53,424 nucleotides of DNA, taken from positions 1 through 53,424 of the forward strand of contig SXOX01000045.1 of the NCBI GenBank assembly GCA_005776585.1, written 5' to 3'. The translations under genes and the position numbers were made by a program. Below, in pieces: positions 41,560 to 49,901 of the stretch (position 1 is the stretch's first letter; every line of letters starts with the position of its first letter). This DNA comes from Pseudomonadota bacterium (GTDB taxonomy: Bacteria > Myxococcota_A > UBA9042 > GCA-2863065). A model generated the notes under the pieces. That model was not told where the DNA came from. It searched no databases and saw only the letters and a list, made by a program, of their open reading frames with translations.

Positions 41560-43095
41560 ATGGTGCGATGGCCTGCGTGGCGCGCGGTGCTCGCTGTGAC
41601 CGGAGCGCTGCTCTTCAGTGCCCCGGGGTGCGTCTCCGCGGGGGCGCCAGCCGGCTTCACGCGCGCCGCTGAGCCCGAGCAGGCGCGGTCGGTCGGCCTG
41701 CACGCGCTGGCGCCGTGCGCGCTGCAACGGGAGCCGAAGCTGCTCGCGGCGCTCTTCGAGGCGTCGCCAGCGGACAGCTTCGGGATTCAGCTCGTGGTGC
41801 CTCAGGGCCTCGGCCCAGGCCAACCGCTTCGCTTCGCGGTCTCCGCCGAGAGGCCCGCCACCGTGTCAGTCCTGGTCGTCTCGAATGACGGCGTCGTCAC
41901 CGTCGTCAGCGGCGGCCTCGAGCTCCGCGCGGGCGTTCCGGTCCGCGTGGTGACGGGCATGGCGGCGGAGGTCGCCAAGTCTCCTTACCGTGTGCGCGTC
42001 GTTGCCACCGCGCCGCGATGGGGATTGCCGTGCTCGGCGACCTGTGACCAGCACCTGGCGCGGCTGCGGAAGCGCGCGCGCGCCCAACCGCGGGCCACAC
42101 TCGACGCGATGCTCGAGGTCGACCGCAATCCGGTCCCTGAACGGCTCCGACCGCAGCGCGTCGTCGCCCGTGCCGGATGTGTGACGGGAGCGCCCGCGGC
42201 GCTTCGCGGGCGGATCGAAGCACTCCAGCGCCTCATTGGAGACGGTGGCCTGCGGGTCCTCAGCGCCAGTCCATCCCCAAACGAGCGGGCGCCGCATGTC
42301 ATCGTCGAGACCGACCGCGACGGGTTCGTCACCCTGCTGTGGCAACGGTCTGACGGGACGGTCGCCTTGCCGTTTCGCAATGTCCCGGTCGTTGCCCGAA
42401 GGCCGACCGAGCTGACCGTTGAGGCTCGGGAGCTCGACACGGCTGGCCAGGATCATTACATTGTCTTATTTACGAAGGTCGCGTTGAGCCCCGCGTGCCC
42501 AGCGACGCAGTCGCTCACGACGATGTTCGCCGAAGCACTGCGGCAGCCACACACCGCGATCGCGGAGACCGCCGTGAGGCGTTCAGTCCACGAGTCGCGG
42601 CCGGACGCGTATGTCTCATCTGACCTGGCGCCGGCCGTCCCGTTCGCGCCCAATCTCTGCGGGTGGCTCGATGCGCCCGCGCTGCGTGCGCGAGTCCTTG
42701 CGTTGGCGGGTCGTGGTCGCGCTCGCGCGCTGCCGCTCCACGCGGCGAAGGTCCTCGAGTATGGTTCCCCCGTGGAGGTCTACACGCGCTCCACACGCGA
42801 TGCCTACCTCACGTGGTTCTGGGTCGGAGCCGAAGGCGCCGTGCACATCTCGGTCTCGACGAGCCCGGTGCCCGCTGGCAAGATTGTCGCGCTGCAGCTC
42901 AACGCCGTCATCGTCCCTCCATTCGGCGTCGAACACTGGCGCATCGTGGCGACACGGGAGCGCCCGTGGGTGGTCTGCAAGCGCTCGACCGACACCGTCG
43001 AGGCCTGGCTGCGAGGGCTCCGCCGTCGCCCACACGCAATCGGGCGGCACGTGTTGAAGTCGGTCCCGGCCCCAACGCCGACTCTCCCCGAATGA
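41560..43095 (+). CDS. Lipoprotein with three DUF4384-like beta modules
   Basis: This 511-residue protein has a lipoprotein signal ending SAPGC. Three regions follow the pattern of DUF4384 (a beta domain with x-V-x-x-x-x-D/N-G-x-V-x-x-L and a later I/V-A-T/F ending): around 90-150 (RPATVSVLVVSNDGVVTVVSGG), around 245-312 (HVIVETDRDGFVTLLWQRSDG) and around 405-480 (PVEVYTRSTRDAYLTWFWVGAEG). Each ends in a strand like VVATAP, VLFTK or IVATRE. Linkers are Arg-rich helices. DUF4384 often follows kinase or caspase-like domains in myxobacteria, but none is attached here. Function is unknown. The start is supported by the promoter six bases upstream. Confidence 0.75.
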   Translation: MVRWPAWRAVLAVTGALLFSAPGCVSAGAPAGFTRAAEPEQARSVGLHALAPCALQREPKLLAALFEASPADSFGIQLVVPQGLGPGQPLRFAVSAERPATVSVLVVSNDGVVTVVSGGLELRAGVPVRVVTGMAAEVAKSPYRVRVVATAPRWGLPCSATCDQHLARLRKRARAQPRATLDAMLEVDRNPVPERLRPQRVVARAGCVTGAPAALRGRIEALQRLIGDGGLRVLSASPSPNERAPHVIVETDRDGFVTLLWQRSDGTVALPFRNVPVVARRPTELTVEARELDTAGQDHYIVLFTKVALSPACPATQSLTTMFAEALRQPHTAIAETAVRRSVHESRPDAYVSSDLAPAVPFAPNLCGWLDAPALRARVLALAGRGRARALPLHAAKVLEYGSPVEVYTRSTRDAYLTWFWVGAEGAVHISVSTSPVPAGKIVALQLNAVIVPPFGVEHWRIVATRERPWVVCKRSTDTVEAWLRGLRRRPHAIGRHVLKSVPAPTPTLPE

Positions 43096-43112
43096 CCGTG
43101 ACCGTGCCCCGA

Positions 43113-43129
43113 TGGCACCCGCGGTGCCA
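43113..43129. other. Perfect 7-bp hairpin after the DUF4384-like gene
   Basis: TGGCACC-CGC-GGTGCCA lies 17 bases after the stop at 43095. No T-run follows on the plus strand, so a Rho-independent terminator is not shown. TGGCACC occurs once more at about 43147. Confidence 0.3.
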
Positions 43130-43165
43130 AAACGAGGACGGTCCCATGGCACCTTGAGCCGCTGA

Positions 43166-43495
43166 CCGGCTACCTGGGCACGCCGTCATATCTCGCGCGG
43201 CGGGCGCACCAGCGCCTTCGACGTGCTGATCCTTGGCCCCGAGGCGGTGCCCCGGGTCGCGGATCCCGTGGTCGCGGCCGTCAATCCGGAGGAGGAAGGT
43301 CGCACCGAGGGCTGGTGTGCGGGTCGTGCGCGGAGCGTGATCGCGATCCTCGAAGAGCGCGGGCTCGATCCCACGGACGCCGAGTGCGCCACCATTCTTG
43401 GGACCACCGACGACGCCATGCTGGAGCGCTGGCTCCGCCGTGCACTCAAAGAGTCCAGCACCGCCCGCGTCCTGGAGGTTGACGCGTCGCACTGA
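43166..43495 (+). pseudogene. Remnant of an Rpn-type PD-(D/E)XK nuclease/transposase-like protein
   Basis: The open frame after a stop at 43163-43165 reads FDVLILGPEAVPRVADPV, a mid-protein phrase of Rpn/YhgA-like proteins common in myxobacteria (usually followed by a long ELAVLSALAHG region). It then jumps to EEGRTEGWCAGRARSVIAILEERGL and ILGTTDDAMLERWLRRAL, the C-terminal helical module. About 90 residues between them and the entire N-terminal nuclease domain are missing, and no promoter or good start is present. This is best read as a deletion remnant. The C-terminal module resembles the tail of the Uma2 protein at 10699-11541. Identification rests on remembered family patterns, not a search. 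Confidence 0.6.
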
Positions 43496-43522
43496 CAGTC
43501 GAGGCGGCTCGCCGCGCGACAG

Positions 43523-45193
43523 TCACTGGCGGCGAAACGTCAGGTCCATGGGGTCGGAGAATGGAGCCTCGATCAGTACCTCGCCCGAGACCGGGCCGCC
43601 TTGGGTCCCGAAGACGGTACTGAGGCCTCCACCAAGCAGCTGTCGGGGGACGCCGACGAGCGACAAGCCAAGGCGCAGGGTGCCCTTGAGTCCGGAGAAG
43701 ACCGACACCTCGGGCTTCCCTCCGAGCTGAGCCGTGACCCGCGTCGCGCCGCCGTTGGCGTGCGCGACCAGGTTGCCGACGACCTTGCCTCGACCGACCC
43801 GCAGCACACTACGGTCGAGAATGACGTTGGCGAGCGCCGCTCCGTCGTCGAGCGCGATTTGCGAGGCGGTACCGGGACCAAGCGCGATATCGGCGATGAC
43901 GCGCTCCTTCCAGTCGCGGAGGACAGGCACGGCCAGCAGGCGCGGGTCGTCGGCGAGAGTGGCCAATACCGACGATAGACGGAAGCCGCCCCAGCCGATG
44001 CGCAGGTCCGCGCGCGCCGCGGCGTCCGTCGCCGTGAAGGGGCCGGCCTTGACGCTCGCGGCTCGGCCGTCGAGCGAGGCCAGTACTCGCTCACCCGTCG
44101 CATCCAGCTCCAGCCGCATGAGCTCGAGCTTGACGAGTCGGAGCCCTAGCGTGTCGAGACCGGCAAGCGAAATGGGCCCGGCGGAGAGGTGGGCGTCGAG
44201 ATCAGTTCCAAGGCCGTGCAGCTTCAGGTGCGCCGGCCCGGTCGCCTGACCGCCCGACAGGCGTGAGACGAGGTCCGGTTGCAGCGAGGCCTCCAGCGAG
44301 AGGTCGTGCACGGTGCCCTCGTCCGGAAACCGTAGCGCACCATCGACAGACAGCGTTGAGCCTTCTGACAGGCTCAGCTTCAACTGCGACGACAAGCCAT
44401 CGCCATGCCAGCGAAAGTCCTGAAAGTGGACGCTCGTGAGCGGCAAGAGCGTCGCCTCCGCGGGATGGTCCCGTGCCTCGAGCTGTCCGGGCCGTGGCAA
44501 GCCCTCCACCCGCCGCTTGAACCCTGGCAAGCCCTCGAGCCACACGACGGAGCTGTCCGCCGCGAGCGTAGGCACCTGAACCGTCAGCTCGCCGTCACGC
44601 ACGCCGAGGGTGCCGGCGCCGCGAATCCCATGAAATGCGAAGCCAAAGCCTGGAAACGTGAGCCGCAGCGTGCTGCGCGTGACCCGAATCGCGTCGAGTG
44701 ACACCTCGACGGTTTTCGGCGGCGGCTTCTCGAGGGCGAGTCCGAAGGCCTTGTTCGTGAACTGGTCGGTGAGCGTCAGGCACCAGTCGTTGTCCCAGGC
44801 GAGCCAGAGGTCCAAGTCGCTGATGTCGACGCTCTCGACGTGCAGGACCACGCGATCGTCGGCCACGGCGAGGGTCGAGAGATCCACGACGACGCGCACT
44901 CGGCCCGCGTCGATGAGCGCCTCACCATCGCGGCTGCGCACCACGAGGCCGTACACGGTGACCTCCAACGGTGGGCCCCACGCGACCTCGACGTGGTCGA
45001 AGTCGATGACTCCGCCCGGCCGCAGGGCCAGGTCGAGCTCGTCCTGCGCGCGGTCGCGCACCGAACTCGTGTGGACCGAGAACCACGCGACCAGCAGGAC
45101 CCCGAACGGCAGCAGCGCGAGCTGCGCCAGCCACAGCCCGTGACGGGCGCGGACGATCGAGAGACGTTGAGCGACGGCGGCGATCCAGGGCAC
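43523..45193 (-). CDS. AsmA/TamB-like protein
   Basis: This 556-residue protein has one N-terminal membrane helix (WLAQLALLPFGVLLVAWFSV) and a long periplasmic part made of repeating beta strands, as in AsmA-like proteins. Typical early phrase: IDFDHVEVAWGPPLEVTVYGLVV and GRVRVVVDLSTLAVADDRVVLHVESVDI, then many alternate strands (GELTVQVPTLAADSSVVWLEG, LKLSLSEGSTLSVDGAL) and a C-terminal GPVSGEVLIEAPFSDP. AsmA-type proteins form grooves that move phospholipids to the outer membrane. The GTG start lies nine bases after the radical SAM stop, so it may share that transcript. A TAGTCT six bases before the GTG might also act as its own -10. Confidence 0.75.
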   Translation of the reverse strand: MPWIAAVAQRLSIVRARHGLWLAQLALLPFGVLLVAWFSVHTSSVRDRAQDELDLALRPGGVIDFDHVEVAWGPPLEVTVYGLVVRSRDGEALIDAGRVRVVVDLSTLAVADDRVVLHVESVDISDLDLWLAWDNDWCLTLTDQFTNKAFGLALEKPPPKTVEVSLDAIRVTRSTLRLTFPGFGFAFHGIRGAGTLGVRDGELTVQVPTLAADSSVVWLEGLPGFKRRVEGLPRPGQLEARDHPAEATLLPLTSVHFQDFRWHGDGLSSQLKLSLSEGSTLSVDGALRFPDEGTVHDLSLEASLQPDLVSRLSGGQATGPAHLKLHGLGTDLDAHLSAGPISLAGLDTLGLRLVKLELMRLELDATGERVLASLDGRAASVKAGPFTATDAAARADLRIGWGGFRLSSVLATLADDPRLLAVPVLRDWKERVIADIALGPGTASQIALDDGAALANVILDRSVLRVGRGKVVGNLVAHANGGATRVTAQLGGKPEVSVFSGLKGTLRLGLSLVGVPRQLLGGGLSTVFGTQGGPVSGEVLIEAPFSDPMDLTFRRQ

Positions 45194-45202
45194 GCACGGA
45201 GA

Positions 45203-46240
45203 CTACACGAGAAGCAGGTTCTCCAGAATCGTGGGATAGGCCTCGCAGGGCGTCCAGCAGCCGGGGCACAGGTCGGCGGTGACGCGCGCGCGCGCCTCGA
45301 CCGACGCTGCCGTCCCGAGCACCGCCGGGAGCGAGAAGGCGTGGTCGCGCAGAAGGCCGACCGGTCGCTCCCAGATGTGACAGGGGAACACGGTGCCTGT
45401 GGGATCGATGAACGCGTGACCCTTGAGCGCACCGCAGGGCAGGGGGGAGCGGCCTGTGCGGGTGTACTCGTCGAGCCGCTGTAGGAACAGGTGCTCGAGG
45501 ACGTGCGTCAGGCGCCGAGGGGCCCCGCGCCGCTCGAGCAGCGTCTGAATGGCGGCGCGGGTCGCCGCCGGATCGGCGTGCTTGATGCCGTCGTTACCGA
45601 AGTAGTGTGGCGACTCATGGAGCAGGTTGACGTGCAGATCCGACCACAGAAAGCCGGGAGACCGCGCCGCGAGCGCCTCGGCGGTGGCGTCGAGTGCGTC
45701 CAGGTTCCAGGAAGACAGCGTCATTCCGAAGTAGGCCTCGACGTTCAGCGCACGTAGGCGCCGGTAGGTCTCGATCGCCCGGTCGAAGCTGCCCAGGTCC
45801 CCACGCAGGCGGTCGTGGAGCGCCGGCGGGCCGTCCAGGCTGATGCTCACGATGAGGCGATGCGGCCGCGCCGTGAGTACGGCCGTAGCGAGGCGCACCA
45901 CGGCGTCCGGGTCGGTCCCGTTGGTCGGAAAGTGCAGCAGCGCGAGGCGGGGCACCTCCTCGAGCGCCGCGATGGCGATCTCCGCCGCGTCGGGCCGGCT
46001 CGTGAGCTCGCCCCCAGTCAGGTCGAGCCAGGCCAGCGTGTCCGCGGCGCTGCGCCAGACGCGGCGCCATTGGCCTACGTCGAGCTCGTCGGTCCGGCCA
46101 CGCTTCCAGATGCGGCAGTGGGTGCAGCGCTGGTGGCACTCGTAGGTCACGGCGACCGTGAGCTTGAACGGCGCGGGTCCCCCACGCAGCGGCGACAGCG
46201 CGGCGCGCGAGACGAGGTGCAGATCGTTCTTGCCGATCAC
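45203..46240 (-). CDS. Radical SAM protein with SPASM-like C-terminal cysteines
   Basis: This 345-residue enzyme has the radical SAM motif C35-x3-C39-x2-C42 (TYECHQRCTHCRIW), the LTGGE element that contacts SAM methionine, and SISLDGPPALHDRLRG. The C-terminus adds cysteines in LPCGALKG, VFPCHIW and DLCPGCWTPCE, like a SPASM or twitch auxiliary cluster domain. Such enzymes modify peptides, proteins or sugars. The GTG at 46240 has GAGGGG at good distance and sits ten bases after the carbamoyltransferase stop; a longer upstream start lacks support. No precursor peptide gene is visible. The enzyme is adjacent to the carbamoyltransferase, so a shared substrate is inferred. Confidence 0.88.
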   Translation of the reverse strand: MIGKNDLHLVSRAALSPLRGGPAPFKLTVAVTYECHQRCTHCRIWKRGRTDELDVGQWRRVWRSAADTLAWLDLTGGELTSRPDAAEIAIAALEEVPRLALLHFPTNGTDPDAVVRLATAVLTARPHRLIVSISLDGPPALHDRLRGDLGSFDRAIETYRRLRALNVEAYFGMTLSSWNLDALDATAEALAARSPGFLWSDLHVNLLHESPHYFGNDGIKHADPAATRAAIQTLLERRGAPRRLTHVLEHLFLQRLDEYTRTGRSPLPCGALKGHAFIDPTGTVFPCHIWERPVGLLRDHAFSLPAVLGTAASVEARARVTADLCPGCWTPCEAYPTILENLLLV

Positions 46241-46250
46241 GTCGTGCCCC

Positions 46251-47924
46251 TCATGCAGCCACGCGTGTGGCGACGAGGTTCGGCCCAAGCTGGAGCGCAT
46301 CGAGGCGCGCGTTCAGGAACGTCACGATTGCGTCTGCGGCCGTCTCGACGATGGGCTCACCGTGCCGATTGAAGCTCGTATTGATGAGCGCCGGGTGCCC
46401 GTGGGCCTCGGCACCGGCGAGGAGGCGGTCGAGGGCGGGGTCCTCCGCGGCGTCGACCAACTGCGTGCGCGCCGTGCCGTCGGCGTGTACCGCCGCAGGG
46501 CAGCGCTCGCGCAGGAGCGCGTCGGCGGCGACGACGGCCGTCATGGTCGGCGTGCCGGCTCCCGTCCGTCGGATGGGCGCAAAGGGCATGAAGCCGTCGC
46601 GGTCGAGCCGCGCATTGAGCTCCGCCGTTCGTCTGGGGTCGTCACCGAGCAGCAAGATCGACCGGTGACCGAGCGCGCGCGGTCCGAACTCCGACCGACC
46701 GAGCCAACGGGCCGCGTATCCGCCAGCGAGGATTGTGGTCAGGAGTGCGTCCTCCGCGTGCTCATGGCGCGTGACGTGGAGCCCGGTGCCCCCGAGCAGG
46801 CCGTCGTCGAGCGTGCGCCTCGGCCCAAGGAAGGGCAGGGGGAGCGGGCGCGCGAGCTCGGGTTCGAAGAGCGCGGCGGCGGCGCCGACGCACAAGCCGC
46901 CGTCGCCCATGTGGGGAAACGCGTCGCCGCCGTCGGGGAACAGCGCCATGAGGCGCGCGTTCAAGACCGCGTTCGCAAACAGTCCTCCTGCCAGGAGCAC
47001 GCGACGGTGAGCGCCGCGCCGTGCTGCGACGAAGGCGACCATCGCCGCCTCCAGCGACGTCTGGAGCGCAGCGGCCACGTCCTCGCGTCGATGGCCCTCC
47101 AACGTGCGGCGCAAGGACGTTCCGCCGAGCCGGGGGTCACACGCGCCGAGCGTCAGCAGTCGATCGAAGTACGCTCGAAGCACTGAGGCGTCACCGTGGG
47201 CGGCGAGGCCCATGAGCTTGCCCTCGTCACCCTCCTGGAAGCCCAGCACCCGCGTCGCGGCGCCATAGACGAGCGCGGCCGACCAGCCCGGGCTCGGAAA
47301 TGTTGCCCGTGTCGAGCGGTTGGTCCCGCAACCATTTTCATCCGAGACGGTCATGGCGAGTCCGTCGCCATAGCCGTCGGCGGTGACCACGAGCGCGTCG
47401 CGCCATGGCCCCGCGAGGCGGGCACACTGCGCGTGCGCGTGGTGATGGTCGACGAGGTGCAGCGGCGCCACGATGCCGTGCGAGCGCAGGCGGGCGGACA
47501 GCACGCGGTGACTTGCGTTGGTCTCGGCGCTCCGCACGACCTGCGGCAGGCGAGCGGCCGCGGTCTCGAGGCGGCGCACCACGCGCGACGACAGGGCGAG
47601 TGGATCGCGGTCGGCGTCCGAGGCTGCGTAGCGTGAGTCGAGCGCGCGATGCAGCAACCGGCCATGTTGGCCCGCGACCGCGACCGCGTCGAGGTCTTCG
47701 CCTCGGACGCCTGCGTCGTCGAGCACCGCCTGGAGCGCCAGGGACGGGAAGCCGGACTGACGCTTCCGCCGCGTGAGCCGCTCTTCGGAGAGCGCGCCAC
47801 GGACCACGCCGTCGACGAGCACCGCCGCGCCCGCGTCGTGTCCGTCCCAGACGCCCAGCACGACACCCGCGCGTCGGAGCGGTGCCGGCGGCACAGCATC
47901 TGGGACCGCGGTCAGAGGAGCCAA
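46251..47924 (-). CDS. NodU/CmcH-family carbamoyltransferase
   Basis: Up to 557 residues, this has the two-domain layout of O-carbamoyltransferases: VLGVWDGHDAGAAVLVDG at the start, VDHHHAHAQCA (metal and substrate histidines), TADGYGDG, FQEGDEGKLMGLAAHG, LLAGGLFANAVLN, then the YrdC-unlike C-terminal domain SEFGPRALGHRSIL and ALINTSFNRHGEPIV. All expected motifs are there, so transfer of carbamoyl from carbamoyl phosphate to a hydroxyl is likely. The start is uncertain: TTG at 47924 overlaps the toroid gene by 13 bases; GTG at 47894 or 47861 would start closer to the domain. Substrate could be a glycan, lipid or small molecule. It is between the toroid and radical SAM genes. Confidence 0.93.
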   Translation of the reverse strand: MAPLTAVPDAVPPAPLRRAGVVLGVWDGHDAGAAVLVDGVVRGALSEERLTRRKRQSGFPSLALQAVLDDAGVRGEDLDAVAVAGQHGRLLHRALDSRYAASDADRDPLALSSRVVRRLETAAARLPQVVRSAETNASHRVLSARLRSHGIVAPLHLVDHHHAHAQCARLAGPWRDALVVTADGYGDGLAMTVSDENGCGTNRSTRATFPSPGWSAALVYGAATRVLGFQEGDEGKLMGLAAHGDASVLRAYFDRLLTLGACDPRLGGTSLRRTLEGHRREDVAAALQTSLEAAMVAFVAARRGAHRRVLLAGGLFANAVLNARLMALFPDGGDAFPHMGDGGLCVGAAAALFEPELARPLPLPFLGPRRTLDDGLLGGTGLHVTRHEHAEDALLTTILAGGYAARWLGRSEFGPRALGHRSILLLGDDPRRTAELNARLDRDGFMPFAPIRRTGAGTPTMTAVVAADALLRERCPAAVHADGTARTQLVDAAEDPALDRLLAGAEAHGHPALINTSFNRHGEPIVETAADAIVTFLNARLDALQLGPNLVATRVAA

Positions 47925-48862
47925 GCGAGCTCGCCCTGCGAGGGCGGCGAGGCCGACCAGCGCACGGCCTGAAGCGCGAAGGCGGCGACCCAGGTGGCCT
48001 GATCGGGGATGGTGTCGTCATAGCGAATGCCACCCGTGCGCGGATCCTGCGCCTGCGCGAGGCGCTCGAGCGCGCGATGCCGGGCCTCCGCGTGCCGGTC
48101 CGGTGCGACCGCCGCGAATAGCCGCACGGCCTGCGCCGTGACGTCCATGGGAGAGACCCGCGGCGCGCCTGGGCGTCCCTCCCACGCTGGAAAGCTGCCG
48201 TCGTCTCGCTGCTGCCGCGCGAGCCAGTCCACGGACGCGGCGACGACCTCGAGTGAGCGACCGAGCCCCAGCAGCCCTTCGACCGCGTAACAGTGCGAGT
48301 GCAGGTAGCACCACGGGCTCTCGGCGTGAATCCGAAAGCGCGCGCCGTCGAAGGTGCGCGCGACCAGGTCCGCGGCGAGCTCATCGACCAGGGCGCGGCG
48401 CCCCGTCGCAGCGAGCGGTACCAGCGCCTTGAGCAAGTGGGGTCCATATGACTGCGACCACCAGCCTGGCCGCGTGATGGGTTCGCAGGCTACTCCCGAC
48501 GTCATCAGCGCTGCGACCCGTCGCGCCGCAGCGTCCGGTCGTGCAAGTGACGGGAGGGCCAGCGCCGTGTCGAACGCGTAGCAGACGCCCTCGCGACCCA
48601 GCGCGCCTTGCTCTTGCACGAGCGCCTCGACGCGCTCGCCCAGCGACGCGGCCCGGCGCGCGTGACCGAGCCACGCGAAGAGGCGCGCGAAGATGGCCGT
48701 GGCCTCGTCGTAAGCGAACCCGTCCCGCTGACCGTAGACCCAGCTGAGCACCGATCCATCGGCCTCGTACAGCGCCGAGTCCGTGACGAACCGAACGAGC
48801 GCCTGCTCATCGGGGCCTGCATGTGCCGCGGCGGATGCCGCTCTCGGTTGGGGAGCTGACAC
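47912..48862 (-). CDS. Uncharacterised (alpha/alpha)-toroid-like protein
   Basis: This 316-residue cytoplasmic protein is made of about six helical-hairpin repeats. Conserved-looking polar clusters line the inner helices: YDEATAIFARL, CYAFDTALAL, WWSQSYGPHLLKAL, ESPWCYLHSHCYAVEGLLGL, WLARQQRDDGSFPAWEG, MDVTAQAVRLFA, and DQATWVAAFALQAV. The WLARQQRDDGSFPAW stretch resembles a QW motif of terpene cyclases, but the family is not one I can name; epimerase or glycosidase toroids are alternatives. GTG at 48862 is chosen because TTGCCG, 17 nt, TATGTT ends seven bases before it and the ATG at 48874 lies inside that -10. It is the first gene of the carbamoyltransferase operon. Confidence 0.7.
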   Translation of the reverse strand: MSAPQPRAASAAAHAGPDEQALVRFVTDSALYEADGSVLSWVYGQRDGFAYDEATAIFARLFAWLGHARRAASLGERVEALVQEQGALGREGVCYAFDTALALPSLARPDAAARRVAALMTSGVACEPITRPGWWSQSYGPHLLKALVPLAATGRRALVDELAADLVARTFDGARFRIHAESPWCYLHSHCYAVEGLLGLGRSLEVVAASVDWLARQQRDDGSFPAWEGRPGAPRVSPMDVTAQAVRLFAAVAPDRHAEARHRALERLAQAQDPRTGGIRYDDTIPDQATWVAAFALQAVRWSASPPSQGELAWLL

Positions 48863-48869
48863 GCGCGGA

Positions 48870-48898
48870 AACATAAGCAAACGCGTCGCGGCCGGCAA
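48870..48898 (-). promoter_or_regulatory. Leaderless-type promoter of the toroid/carbamoyltransferase operon
   Basis: On the minus strand TTGCCG (48898-48893), 17 nt, TATGTT (48875-48870), then seven bases to the GTG at 48862. The competing ATG at 48874 is inside the -10. Confidence 0.5.
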
Positions 48899-48901
48899 CC
48901 C

Positions 48902-48929
48902 TTGGCGCGCCGCGCGAGACGACTATCAT
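48902..48929 (+). promoter_or_regulatory. Leaderless-type promoter of gshB
   Basis: TTGGCG (48902-48907), 16 nt, TATCAT (48924-48929), then nine bases to the ATG at 48939. Its -35 is only three bases from the -35 of the divergent operon. Confidence 0.45.
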
Positions 48930-48938
48930 TGGGACCCT

Positions 48939-49901
48939 ATGCGCCTGCTCTTCGTCATGGATCCCATCGACAGCATCCGAATCGACCGCGACTCCACCTA
49001 CGCGCTCATGCTCGAGGCTCAGGACCGCGGACACGAGGTGCTCTACTGCCTCGTGACCGATCTCGCCCTGCTGCACGGCGTCCCGTGGGCGACGGCGCGG
49101 CCTTGTCGCGTCGGGACGGTCCAGGGAGAGCACGCCGTCCTCGGCCCGCCGAGCGAGGTGAACCTCCGCACGCTGGACGCGATCTTCATGCGCAAGGACC
49201 CGCCATTCGACATGGAGTACATCTTCTCCACGTACCTGCTGGAGGCTGCCGAGCCCCAGGCGCTCGTCGTCAATCGCGCAGGGAACCTGCGCAACCACAA
49301 TGAGAAGCTGTACGCGCTCCAGTTTCCGGAGTTCTGCCCGCGCAGCCTCGTGACCTCCAGCGCCCGCCGCATCCGCGACTTCATGGAAGAGCTAGGCGTG
49401 CCCATCGTGGTCAAGCCGCTCGACGGCAACGGCGGCGAGGGCATCTTCCAGGTGCGTCGCGAGGATCCGAACCGCAACGTCATCCTCGAACAGTCCACGC
49501 GCCATGGCCGTCGGCCGGTGCTCGCGCAGCGGTATCTGCCGGAGGCCCGGCTCGGCGACAAGCGCATCCTGCTGGTCGATGGCCACTTCGCCGGCGCGGT
49601 GCTCCGCGTCCCCGGGGGCGACGACCCGCGCGGCAACATCCACGTGGGCGCGGTCGTCCACAAGACCACGCTCACCGAGCGTGAGCAGGCGCTCCTGGCT
49701 CAGCTCGGGCCGCGCCTGCGTGCGGACGGGCACCTATTCGTCGGGATCGACGTCATCGGCGAGCACCTGACCGAGGTGAACGTCACGAGCCCCACGGGGA
49801 TCCACGAGGCGTATGCCCTAGACGGCGTCCGGGTTCAGGCCATGGTCCTCGACGCGGTCGAGGCTCACGTTACGGAGCGCCGCGCTCGAGCTCCAGCGTA
49901 A
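48939..49901 (+). CDS. gshB: Glutathione synthetase (ATP-grasp)
   Basis: This 320-residue protein follows the E. coli GshB pattern closely: LLFVMDPIDSIRIDRDSTYALMLEAQDRGHEV at the start (split here: MDPIDSI, DSTYALMLEAQ), DAIFMRKDPPFDMEYI, LVVNRAGNLRNHNEKLY, VVKPLDGNGGEGIF, AQRYLPEARLGDKRILLVDG, HLFVGIDVIG and LTEVNVTSPTGI. It joins glycine to gamma-glutamylcysteine with ATP. Length is normal. The start follows a promoter with no ribosome site. It is divergent from the carbamoyltransferase operon, with back-to-back promoters, and its 3' end overlaps the convergent EEP-family gene by 32 bases. GshA is not in the window. Confidence 0.95.
   Translation: MRLLFVMDPIDSIRIDRDSTYALMLEAQDRGHEVLYCLVTDLALLHGVPWATARPCRVGTVQGEHAVLGPPSEVNLRTLDAIFMRKDPPFDMEYIFSTYLLEAAEPQALVVNRAGNLRNHNEKLYALQFPEFCPRSLVTSSARRIRDFMEELGVPIVVKPLDGNGGEGIFQVRREDPNRNVILEQSTRHGRRPVLAQRYLPEARLGDKRILLVDGHFAGAVLRVPGGDDPRGNIHVGAVVHKTTLTEREQALLAQLGPRLRADGHLFVGIDVIGEHLTEVNVTSPTGIHEAYALDGVRVQAMVLDAVEAHVTERRARAPA

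Noticed and set aside
43113..43129. Rho-independent terminator after the DUF4384-like gene
   Set aside because: The stem is perfect but only 7 bp and followed by AAAACG, not a T-run, on the plus strand.
45203..48862. RiPP cluster based on the radical SAM enzyme
   Set aside because: No short precursor-peptide gene with a leader, no recognition-element domain and no peptidase lies in the operon or its flanks.
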